The translations under genes were made by a program, and so were the position numbers. Of a DNA stretch of 64,000 nt, positions 1 through 7,449 are shown one piece after another (the first letter of the stretch is position 1; every line of letters begins with the position of its first letter). The DNA comes from Emticicia aquatilis (GTDB lineage Bacteria > Bacteroidota > Bacteroidia > Cytophagales > Spirosomataceae), in NCBI RefSeq assembly GCF_014644295.1, contig NZ_BMKK01000005.1:248001-312000 (forward strand), read 5' to 3'. Under the pieces are notes generated by a model, which was not told the DNA's origin, searched no databases, and saw only the letters and a program-made list of their open reading frames with translations.

Positions 1-2354
1 TTACTTTTATCAATTTCAACTGGTCCAAAACCATTAGTACTTGACACAGCTGTTAAGTCTGAAACATAAACCTGAGCACTACCCCCAGAATTAGCTTTAG
101 CTACAAAATCAATCTTTGAGCTTGGCGTAGCATTATTTCCTAAGTCAATGGCTTTTACATAACATTCAAAAGATTGATTTAAGATGCTTGTCTGAGAAGT
201 GTATTGATAAGAAAGCGTTTGAGCATTTACAATAGCTTTGGATACTCCATTGACAAATATCTCATAAGAGTTAATACCAGTATTATCAGAAACACTATTC
301 CATGATAAATTGAATGAGTTATTTGTAATATTATATACTTTAATTAATGGCTCATCGGGCGGAGTAATATCACTTGGATTACAGTTAGGATAAATGTCTT
401 TTATGGAGGTCGTTGAAAGTCCATAAGAGTCTGTTACTCTTAACGTAACTCTGTAAAAATACAAGTGTCCATCACACGGTACAATTTCAAGATTCACCTG
501 CGAGGTTTGTCTTGTTACATCTAAAGCAGGGTGTGAGTGGTCGTCGTGATATAAACGGACTGTCCAACGATAAGTAAGTTGACTACTGGCTTCTTCGTTG
601 TCAGAAACTTGTGCAGAAAGGGCAATAATATCAGTGCCATTGTTATTGAAGAAATTAATAGCATCAACACTGGTAGAGTTTATAACTGGAGGTGTATTAT
701 TGAGCGAGATAATAGTAGAGGTTGTATCTGTCAGCCCACCTTCATCAGTAACAGTAAGCAAAACCTTAAAAGCCTGTGGATTTGACGAACCATTATCAAA
801 TGTATGAGAAGGGTTCACTCCACTTCCAGTCTGTCCATCACCAAAATCCCATGTGTATGTGAGAGTACCTGTATTTTCAGGGTCAGTAGAGGCCGAAGCA
901 TCGAAAGTAACATTTAAAGGCGAAGTTCCATTTTTAGTACTTGGTGTAAATTTTGCCGTTGGAGCAATATTAGTACCTAAAGTATAGTAAATTCTACGAA
1001 TTTCCTGTGGGTCTCCTTCATTGAAACCTAATTTCACATAATAAAGTGCTTGGTCAGCTGGGTTATAAGCCAAAGTTACAGCTCCAAGAGCGATTGTATT
1101 CAAATCTCTAAATGATGTTGGGTTCTCGTTATTATCAAACGAAAAGCTCTTAATCCAACCAGGAGTAAAGTCAGCAAAAATATAAGAGTTACGGTATTCT
1201 TCTGGAAACGCCGTACCTGTGTACCAAACTCCTCCGATAGAACACGTACCTGTAAAGTTACTGCCAGGAAATTCGTCAGAACCAATCGTATGAGCCATAT
1301 CATTAATGATTACTCGAGCAGAAATGTCTTCTTGAGAGCCTTCGTGTATCCATTCTACGGTTGGTTTTTTGTAAGTTGCAGGTGTATAAGTCGGATTTGA
1401 CCACAACGTCGGTCTATCATTTCCTTCATAAATCGGCCACCCAAAATTTTGCCCTCCTTGGGTAATGATATTTAATTCTTCACGGTTATTCCAACCAACT
1501 TCTCCGATATACACTATCCCAGGTGAGCCAGAGTTAGGTCTTACTGAAAGTCTGAAAGGATTTCGGAATCCTAACGCCCAAACACGAGATTGAGCCGAGC
1601 GAGGAGCATTTGAATCATAAAACGGATTTCCTCCTACTCCATCACCAGTGTTAGGGTCAATTCTAAGAATTTTCCCATTAAGAGAGTTTATCATCTGACA
1701 ACGATATACCCTATCTTCGACATTTTCAGCCTCTGATAAAATCCCATCAGCCAATGCTTCGCCATCATAATCAATACCGAGACCACCATCACCACTACCA
1801 ATAAACAATGTTCCATCATTACCAAAAGCCATACCTCCACCAGCATGATTTGTGCCTGTAATTGGAATACCTGTCGATTTTGTTTCACCCAAAAGTACTA
1901 ACCTTGAACCATAATCAACCGTAGTTGGGGTTTGCGGAGTAGGTGTTGTATATCTTGTTACACGAGCAATAGTTGCTCCTTCAAGCGAGGTATTAGGGTC
2001 GTATCCCTCAGTGCCATAGTTTAGTAAATAATGCCTATCAACAACATAATATAAATAAACATGACCATTATTGATAAAATTGGGGTCTAATGCAAAACCT
2101 AAAATACCATAATCTCCATATATGGCAACTTCTTCCGAAATATCAATAAATAAAGTTTTTACATTATTTTCAACTACATATACTTTCCCATCTTTCTCCC
2201 AAACATACATTTTACCATTAGCATCGAATGTCAATCCTGTTGGGTTTTGCCAATTATTAGAGTGTAGTTGGTCAACAAAGCCATTTGGAACTTGAGCTTT
2301 GCTTACAAAAGTTGTGAATATTGAAATAATAATTATTTGTAAGAGTTTCCTCAT
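1..2354 (-). CDS. Secreted glucose/sorbosone dehydrogenase-like protein with PKD, FN3 and NPCBM domains (3' end missing)
   Basis: The reading frame is open from ATG at 2354 to the left edge, so the C-terminus is missing. A signal peptide (about residues 1-20, ending SKA) leads into a GSDH-type six-bladed propeller to about residue 450, with NHAGGGMAFGNDG, IGSGDGG and FRNPFRLS motifs typical of PQQ-dependent soluble sugar dehydrogenases. A PKD domain (about 462-545, with YTWDFGDGQ), a further Ig-like segment, an FN3-like segment (NLSWNSVSDN) and the start of an NPCBM domain (YVSDLTAVSSTNGFGP) follow. The family oxidises sugars in the periplasm or outside the cell; substrate and PQQ use are inferred. 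The added domains suggest carbohydrate binding. A type IX sorting tail may lie beyond the edge but cannot be seen. Confidence 0.85.
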   Translation of the reverse strand, partial: MRKLLQIIIISIFTTFVSKAQVPNGFVDQLHSNNWQNPTGLTFDANGKMYVWEKDGKVYVVENNVKTLFIDISEEVAIYGDYGILGFALDPNFINNGHVYLYYVVDRHYLLNYGTEGYDPNTSLEGATIARVTRYTTPTPQTPTTVDYGSRLVLLGETKSTGIPITGTNHAGGGMAFGNDGTLFIGSGDGGLGIDYDGEALADGILSEAENVEDRVYRCQMINSLNGKILRIDPNTGDGVGGNPFYDSNAPRSAQSRVWALGFRNPFRLSVRPNSGSPGIVYIGEVGWNNREELNIITQGGQNFGWPIYEGNDRPTLWSNPTYTPATYKKPTVEWIHEGSQEDISARVIINDMAHTIGSDEFPGSNFTGTCSIGGVWYTGTAFPEEYRNSYIFADFTPGWIKSFSFDNNENPTSFRDLNTIALGAVTLAYNPADQALYYVKLGFNEGDPQEIRRIYYTLGTNIAPTAKFTPSTKNGTSPLNVTFDASASTDPENTGTLTYTWDFGDGQTGSGVNPSHTFDNGSSNPQAFKVLLTVTDEGGLTDTTSTIISLNNTPPVINSTSVDAINFFNNNGTDIIALSAQVSDNEEASSQLTYRWTVRLYHDDHSHPALDVTRQTSQVNLEIVPCDGHLYFYRVTLRVTDSYGLSTTSIKDIYPNCNPSDITPPDEPLIKVYNITNNSFNLSWNSVSDNTGINSYEIFVNGVSKAIVNAQTLSYQYTSQTSILNQSFECYVKAIDLGNNATPSSKIDFVAKANSGGSAQVYVSDLTAVSSTNGFGPVEIDKS

Positions 2355-2429
2355 AATATTATGCACAGGTTAATGTATATTCTATTCAAGTTGTAGGACG
2401 GATTTTTCTAAAATTAAGTTGCTTCATTA

Positions 2430-3212
2430 CTATTTACCTTTAAAGTTTGGCTTTCTTTTCTGTAAAAATGCCATTACTCCCTCCGCAAAATCATGGGTTT
2501 TACCTAAAATATATTGATTCTCAGCTTCTTGCTCAAGTATTTCCGCTATTGTGCTGCTGTAAGATTGATTCAGTACTTTTTTCATCAAACCAATAGATTT
2601 TGTTGGAGCGGTTTTATAATATTCTACCAATTCGCCTACGGTTTCGTCTAAGTTCTCATAGGCTACCGCTTTTGTTACTAATCCTAAGGTCAACGCTTCA
2701 TCCATATAAACTTTCCGACCAGTACTACACAATTCAAATGCCTTTTGCATCCCGATGATTCTTGGCAAAAAATACATCGAACCAGCGTCAGGCATCAAGC
2801 CAATTCCGACAAAAAGCTCACTCATGTAAGCTTCTTTATTAGCAATAATCAAATCACATGCCAATGCCAACGACATCCCTGCTCCTGCTGCAATACCATT
2901 CATTCGACAGATAACAGGCTTTTCAGCATTTCTTATAGCTGCTATCATTGGATTATAATTTTTGCGAAGCGAATCTCCTAACGAAGCCATTCCTTCGTCC
3001 ATACCTGCTTTCAAATCTGCCCCCGAACAAAACGCCTTATCACCTATTCCTGTAAGTACGATTACACGCACCGAATTATCGGTTGAAGATACCTCTACAG
3101 CCTTCGTAATTTCTTTGATGAGGCCCGTGCTAAGGGCATTATATACCTGTGGACGGTTGAGTGTAATGGTAGAAACACCATCAGAGATTTCCAAGAGTAT
3201 GTTTTCGTACAT
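2430..3212 (-). CDS. Enoyl-CoA hydratase/isomerase family protein (PaaG-like)
   Basis: This 260-residue crotonase-fold protein has normal family length. The oxyanion-hole segments are SGADLKAG (63-70) and GIAAGAGMS (106-114). Asp142 in GLMPDAG sits where PaaG-type 2-(1,2-epoxyphenyl)acetyl-CoA isomerases carry their catalytic Asp, and the second Glu of classical hydratases is not obvious, so an isomerase or a hydratase of an unusual acyl-CoA is more likely than a standard beta-oxidation hydratase. The C-terminal helix ends FLQKRKPNFKGK, as usual in the family. It is transcribed away from kup across a 190-bp divergent gap. No other phenylacetate or fatty-acid genes lie beside it, so the pathway is unresolved. 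Confidence 0.85.
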   Translation of the reverse strand: MYENILLEISDGVSTITLNRPQVYNALSTGLIKEITKAVEVSSTDNSVRVIVLTGIGDKAFCSGADLKAGMDEGMASLGDSLRKNYNPMIAAIRNAEKPVICRMNGIAAGAGMSLALACDLIIANKEAYMSELFVGIGLMPDAGSMYFLPRIIGMQKAFELCSTGRKVYMDEALTLGLVTKAVAYENLDETVGELVEYYKTAPTKSIGLMKKVLNQSYSSTIAEILEQEAENQYILGKTHDFAEGVMAFLQKRKPNFKGK

Positions 3213-3342
3213 AATTGACTATCAATTATTTGGTTTTGTTGTAAATTGTAATTTTTGAAGCGTACATCTGCATATACGGCAAATTAACATACAAAGTTGG
3301 GAAGGAAAGTGACTTAATAAAACATTTTCATTTAAAATTTCT

Positions 3343-3370
3343 TTGAATTGCTTCCGAAACTCTATATTTG
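3343..3370 (+). promoter_or_regulatory. Bacteroidota-type promoter of kup
   Basis: TTG at 3343-3345 is followed after 17 nt by TATATTTG (3363-3370), which fits the TTG/TAnnTTTG promoter of Bacteroidota. Transcription would begin near 3376. This rules out the in-frame TTG at 3368 as the kup start, because it lies inside the -7 element. Confidence 0.65.
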
Positions 3371-3403
3371 CAAACTTTTTTTACAAATAATCAGAAAATT
3401 AAA

Positions 3404-5431
3404 GTGAGTCTAACTGGAAATGAGCAAGGTAGTGGCAACCATAGTAACGGGCATCACCACCATAATCTCGACAAAGTATCTGCTGCTGGACTGTTAATTG
3501 CAATGGGAATTATTTATGGTGATATTGGCACTTCACCATTGTATGTTCTAAAAGCCATTGCAGGAACTGAAGTTATTAATGAAGCAATAATACTGGGGGC
3601 ATTATCATGTGTTTTTTGGACGCTAACAATGCAAACAACTCTAAAGTATGTAATCCTAACGTTAAGAGCCGATAACCGTGGCGAAGGTGGTATTTTGGCT
3701 CTCTTTGCATTAGTCCGTCGTCATGCCAGATGGTTGACAGTACCCGCAATAATAGGAGCAAGTGCATTGCTCGCCGACGGTATCATTACTCCCCCTATTT
3801 CAGTAGCCTCAGCCATCGAAGGATTACGCATCAAATTTCCTGATATTCAGCAAGATACTATCGTAAAAATTGTAATTGCGATTATATCTATCTTATTTAT
3901 AGTACAGATTTTTGGAACAAAAAAAGTAGGATACTTATTTGGTCCTTTTATGCTTGCATGGTTTTCTATGTTAGCCATTTTGGGGGGTGCTTGGATAGCC
4001 AAAGATTTTACGGTGCTAAAAGCTGTAAATCCTTACTATGCTTACCAATTATTAGTAAAGCATCCTGGAGGATTTTGGATTTTGGGTTCTGTTTTTCTAT
4101 GTACAACAGGGGCCGAGGCTTTATACTCTGATTTGGGTCACTGCGGGCGTGGCAATATCCGTATCAGTTGGGTCTTCGTGAAGATTTGTTTATTGCTCAA
4201 TTATTTCGGACAAGGTGTGTATGTGATGAGTCTAAATGGACAAATGCTGGGCGATAAAAACCCTTTTTATAACCTAATGCCAGAATGGTTTTTACCTTTC
4301 GGGATTTTCATTGCTACTTCTGCTGCTATCATTGCAAGCCAAGCCTTGATAAGCGGTTCATTTACACTTATTTCGGAAGCTATTCGCTTAAATTTTTGGC
4401 CAAAAATAAAGGTTAATTATCCATCTGACCAAAAAGGACAAATTTATGTTCCAAGCATTAATATTTTGCTTTGGATTGGTTGTGTAGGCGTAGTTCTCTA
4501 CTTCCGTGAATCGTCTGCGATGGAAGCTGCTTATGGTTTGTCGATAACCATGACAATGCTCATGACTACAACACTAATGGCTTATTATTTATATGCCAAG
4601 AAATACAACATTTGGGGCATAATTGCCTTTATTTTCATCTATTTCTGTATAGAAGTTGCTTTTCTTATTGCCAACCTCCAAAAATTCCCTCATGGTGGTT
4701 ATGTATCCTTAATCATTGCGGGTATAATTGCCTTGGTAATGTACATTTGGATTCGTGCATTCAAAATCAAAGCAAGATTAACAGAATATGAGAAATTGGA
4801 TAAATATACCGAATCATTAAAAGAATTGAGTTCGGATATTACCGTTCCAAAATACGCTACTCACTTAGTATTTTTGAGCAACGCAGGCCGTGCTTCGGAA
4901 ATTGAAAACAAGATTATCTATTCTATTTTTCAGAAACGCCCCAAACGTGCCGATGTATATTGGTTCGTACACGTTGATACCGTTGATGACCCTTACACAA
5001 TGGAATACAAGGTAATGACCGTAGCCGATGATGATGTTTATAAGGTCAATTTCCGTTTGGGATTCCGTGTTCCGCATAAAATAAATCTTTATTTCAGAAG
5101 AGTACTCGAAGACATGGTTAAAAATGGCGAAGTAGATATTCGTAGCCGATACGAATCTCTAAACCGACATAATGTAATCGGTGACTTTAGATTTGTTGTT
5201 CTTGAAAGGTTCCTTTCTTATGAAAACGAACTACCATTTTGGGAAGGATTAGTTATGAGGGCCTACTTTTTCATCAAACAATATACGCCTTCCGAAGATA
5301 AATGGTTCGGACTTGACAGTAGTGCTGTGAAAGTCGAAAAAGTACCATTTATCATTAAAGCCATTGATAATATCAACCTCAAGCGTATTCCGTGGGCAAC
5401 TAATGGTTCGGGACAAACAAACGGGCATTAA
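3404..5431 (+). CDS. kup: KUP-family potassium uptake protein
   Basis: A potassium/proton symporter of the inner membrane. The hallmark GIIYGDIGTSPLY motif of the first membrane helix is present, followed by about 12 hydrophobic segments and a hydrophilic cytoplasmic domain of roughly 200 residues. The frame can be read from TTG at 3368, but that codon is part of the promoter -7 box; the first start codon downstream of the predicted transcript start is GTG at 3404, giving about 675 residues. The N-terminus has a His-rich stretch (GNHSNGHHHHNL) before the first helix, not a general family feature. The nucleotidyltransferase gene starts 3 nt after the stop, so the two are probably cotranscribed. 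Confidence 0.93.
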   Translation: MSLTGNEQGSGNHSNGHHHHNLDKVSAAGLLIAMGIIYGDIGTSPLYVLKAIAGTEVINEAIILGALSCVFWTLTMQTTLKYVILTLRADNRGEGGILALFALVRRHARWLTVPAIIGASALLADGIITPPISVASAIEGLRIKFPDIQQDTIVKIVIAIISILFIVQIFGTKKVGYLFGPFMLAWFSMLAILGGAWIAKDFTVLKAVNPYYAYQLLVKHPGGFWILGSVFLCTTGAEALYSDLGHCGRGNIRISWVFVKICLLLNYFGQGVYVMSLNGQMLGDKNPFYNLMPEWFLPFGIFIATSAAIIASQALISGSFTLISEAIRLNFWPKIKVNYPSDQKGQIYVPSINILLWIGCVGVVLYFRESSAMEAAYGLSITMTMLMTTTLMAYYLYAKKYNIWGIIAFIFIYFCIEVAFLIANLQKFPHGGYVSLIIAGIIALVMYIWIRAFKIKARLTEYEKLDKYTESLKELSSDITVPKYATHLVFLSNAGRASEIENKIIYSIFQKRPKRADVYWFVHVDTVDDPYTMEYKVMTVADDDVYKVNFRLGFRVPHKINLYFRRVLEDMVKNGEVDIRSRYESLNRHNVIGDFRFVVLERFLSYENELPFWEGLVMRAYFFIKQYTPSEDKWFGLDSSAVKVEKVPFIIKAIDNINLKRIPWATNGSGQTNGH

Positions 5432-5434
5432 TAG

Positions 5435-5938
5435 ATGAATGTACAATTTGATGAACGTGGCAACCTTTCTCCAAAAAACGAAGAAAAATTCAGCTTACAA
5501 TTGTTGAAGCAATGCTTCGTTAATGAATTTCAAGAAAGCCAAACAAGGGAATTAATTTATGAAGGCTTAGTGAGGTTTTTAACTAACTTTTATAACTTTA
5601 CTAAAACTTCTTTTGAAATTTGGATAGATGGCAGTTTTGTTACAAAAAAAGTCAATCCCAATGACATTGATATTGTTTTGATTATAGATGCTCATATTCT
5701 AAAACAGAAAGGAGCGGAAATTGAGAATTTATTCAAGTCAAAAGAAGCAAAATTAAGTTATAAAGTTGATGCTTATACCATTGCTGAATATGATATTGAT
5801 AGTCCACAATATCCACTTTTTCAAATAGAAAGAGCTTATTGGGCAAACTGGTTTGGCTACACTCGAAGAAATCGCCAAGGAAAACGTTTTCCAAAAGGTT
5901 TCACAAAACTAACTTTCAATGGATATGAATATCAATGA
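5435..5938 (+). CDS. Minimal nucleotidyltransferase-like protein (DUF6932 type)
   Basis: This 167-residue protein carries a pol-beta-type nucleotidyltransferase signature: Gly66-Ser67 in IDGSFVT, then nine residues, then Asp77-x-Asp79 in NPNDIDIV. Asp112 (KVDAYTI) could be the third metal-binding acid. No other domain is visible. The arrangement is like MNT/DUF6932 proteins, some relatives of which act as antitoxins or toxins by modifying RNA or protein; whether this one is active in that way is not known. It starts 3 nt after kup and overlaps the next gene by 20 nt, a layout usual for coupled pairs. Function assignment beyond the fold is inference. Confidence 0.75.
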   Translation: MNVQFDERGNLSPKNEEKFSLQLLKQCFVNEFQESQTRELIYEGLVRFLTNFYNFTKTSFEIWIDGSFVTKKVNPNDIDIVLIIDAHILKQKGAEIENLFKSKEAKLSYKVDAYTIAEYDIDSPQYPLFQIERAYWANWFGYTRRNRQGKRFPKGFTKLTFNGYEYQ

Positions 5939-6137
5939 TGATAAATTAGCTCGAATAACTGACCTTTTGGAACAAATCCAAGAAACTGAGTCGATTATTC
6001 TATCTCATAAAAAACTCAACGGAATTCAAACTCAAATAGACCAATACGAAACTATTCGCGAAAACTTAGTGAATGAGCTTTCTGAACTAATGAATGAATT
6101 TCACTTCAAAATACAGTATCAAAAAGAGGCTGCATAG
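5919..6137 (+). CDS. Small coiled-coil protein paired with the nucleotidyltransferase
   Basis: A 72-residue, almost entirely helical protein with heptad-like spacing (LLEQIQETESI, IRENLVNELSELMNEF). It has no Cys, no membrane segment and no signal peptide. Its ATG (5919, or 5925 as an alternative) lies inside the end of the preceding nucleotidyltransferase gene, which implies translational coupling and makes a physical partnership likely. I do not recognise the family. A small helical partner next to a minimal nucleotidyltransferase is the general layout of MNT-type toxin-antitoxin pairs, but the usual HEPN RxxxxH motif is absent here. Confidence 0.65.
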   Translation: MDMNINDDKLARITDLLEQIQETESIILSHKKLNGIQTQIDQYETIRENLVNELSELMNEFHFKIQYQKEAA

Positions 6138-6165
6138 TCTTATCAACCAATAAAATTTAAGAAAT

Positions 6166-6181
6166 TTTTCCTTCAGGAAAA
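6166..6181 (+). repeat. Short stem-loop just upstream of the epimerase gene
   Basis: TTTTCC, loop TTCA, GGAAAA: a perfect 6-bp stem ending 10 nt before the ATG at 6192. It resembles the other small CC-NNNN-GG hairpins in this window (13.1-13.4 kb, 48.6-48.8 kb, 53.4 kb). It may be a repeat remnant or may affect translation start. Confidence 0.4.
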
Positions 6182-6191
6182 CCAATAGTTT

Positions 6192-7256
6192 ATGAAAATA
6201 CTCATCACAGGCGGAGCAGGATTTGTGGGTTCGGCCTTAGCACTTTCGTTGAAAGCAAATTATCCATCTTATGAAATTTATTGTCTCGATAATCTTCGCC
6301 GTAAAGGTTCAGAATTAAATGTATCTCGCCTCGGTAAAGCTGGCATCACATTCGTACACGGAGATATTCGCAGCAAAGAAGATTTCGATGCTCTCCCAAT
6401 TGTTGACACCGTAATTGAGGCTTCGGCCGAACCTTCAGTTTTGGCTGGAATCAATGGCGGAACGCCCGATTATTTGATTAATACCAACCTTTTCGGAACG
6501 GTTAATTGCTTAAATTATGCCGTAAAATGCAACGCAAAGTTCATTTTCCTTTCTACGAGCCGAGTTTATCCAATCAAAACCATCGAAACCTTAGATTTTG
6601 AAGAAAAAGAAACTCGTTTTGTATTGACTGATAATCAACCAGTTAAAGGAGTTTCATCCAAAGGAATTGCTGAAGATTTTCCTTTGGATGGCGTTCGTTC
6701 ACTTTATGGAACAACCAAACTGGCTTCTGAATTAATCATTCAAGAATATAACGAATTTTATAAACTTCAGACCGTTATCAACCGTTGTGGCGTGCTTACT
6801 GGCCCGTGGCAAATGGGTAAAGTTGACCAAGGAGTAATGGTGCTTTGGATTGCCAAACACTTCTTTGAGCAGCAACTTGCCTACATCGGTTACGGTGGCG
6901 AAGGAAAACAAACCCGTGATATTCTGCACGTGGCCGACCTTTATCGCTTGATTGACTGGCAATTACATAATTTTGAGAAAGTAAACGGCGAAATTCTAAA
7001 CGCTGGTGGAGGTGTTGATGTAAGTGTTTCATTGCAAGAATTGACTGAGATTTGCCAACGAGTAACAGGCAAAACGATTCCGATTAAGAAAATTAAAGAA
7101 AACCGCCCTGCGGATATTCGTTTGTACGTAACCGATAACTCGAAAGTAACTGCCCTGACGGGTTGGAAACCAGAAATTGGTGTAGAAGAAATAGTAAAAG
7201 ATATTACGCAATGGTTATCAGATAATCGTGCTGATTTAGAGCCGATTTTGAAATAA
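6192..7256 (+). CDS. NAD-dependent epimerase/dehydratase, CDP-paratose 2-epimerase-like
   Basis: A 354-residue extended short-chain dehydrogenase. It has the Rossmann motif TGGAGFVG at residues 6-13, the catalytic pair Tyr172 and Lys176 (YGTTK), and a Ser/Thr-rich LSTSRVYP segment as the third catalytic element. DNLRRKGSELN and NRCGVLTGPWQMGKVDQGV are typical of CDP-paratose (tyvelose) 2-epimerases, which act on nucleotide sugars for surface polysaccharides. No other CDP-dideoxysugar genes are nearby, so the true substrate may be a different nucleotide sugar. It lies 54 nt after the coiled-coil gene and ends before a strong terminator. Confidence 0.8.
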   Translation: MKILITGGAGFVGSALALSLKANYPSYEIYCLDNLRRKGSELNVSRLGKAGITFVHGDIRSKEDFDALPIVDTVIEASAEPSVLAGINGGTPDYLINTNLFGTVNCLNYAVKCNAKFIFLSTSRVYPIKTIETLDFEEKETRFVLTDNQPVKGVSSKGIAEDFPLDGVRSLYGTTKLASELIIQEYNEFYKLQTVINRCGVLTGPWQMGKVDQGVMVLWIAKHFFEQQLAYIGYGGEGKQTRDILHVADLYRLIDWQLHNFEKVNGEILNAGGGVDVSVSLQELTEICQRVTGKTIPIKKIKENRPADIRLYVTDNSKVTALTGWKPEIGVEEIVKDITQWLSDNRADLEPILK

Positions 7257-7292
7257 AAAAGTTTCCGTGGCACACTGTGCGTGTCACGGATA

Positions 7293-7443
7293 GTGGTTTC
7301 GACTCCGCTCAACCACCAAAAAAAGCAAATGTGGCACACCTGTTTATCGCTGATAACAAGGTGTGCCACATCTTTTTTTTACGCTGCCCGAGTGAAGTCG
7401 AGGACAACTCTACTCAATGGTGTCTGAGCGAAGTAGAAGACAC
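7293..7443. repeat. Cluster of three GAGCGNAGTCGA-type palindromic repeats
   Basis: Three related units: 7293-7316 (core TTCGACTCCGCTCAA, with perfect GTGGTT/AACCAC arms), 7386-7405 (CCGAGTGAAGTCGAGG) and 7420-7443 (GTGTCTGAGCGAAGTAGAAG plus CAC). All share a (T/C)GAGCGNAGTCGA-like core on one strand or the other. Such cores are dispersed in Bacteroidota genomes (recalled, not searched). They lie between convergent genes. Confidence 0.55.
7330..7380 (+). terminator. Rho-independent terminator after the epimerase gene
   Basis: A perfect 12-bp stem (TGTGGCACACCT at 7330-7341, its complement at 7359-7370) with a loop that is itself nearly self-complementary, followed by eight T residues (7373-7380). 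It lies between convergent genes and could stop transcripts from both sides. Confidence 0.8.
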
Positions 7444-7449
7444 ACTCAT

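Noticed and set aside
3368-3403. TTG 3368 as the kup start
   Set aside because: It is part of the -7 element of a consensus promoter and would not be in the mRNA.
6941-7369. 142-codon minus-strand frame at the end of the epimerase gene
   Set aside because: It covers antisense of the enzyme and the terminator hairpin, with no domain and atypical composition.
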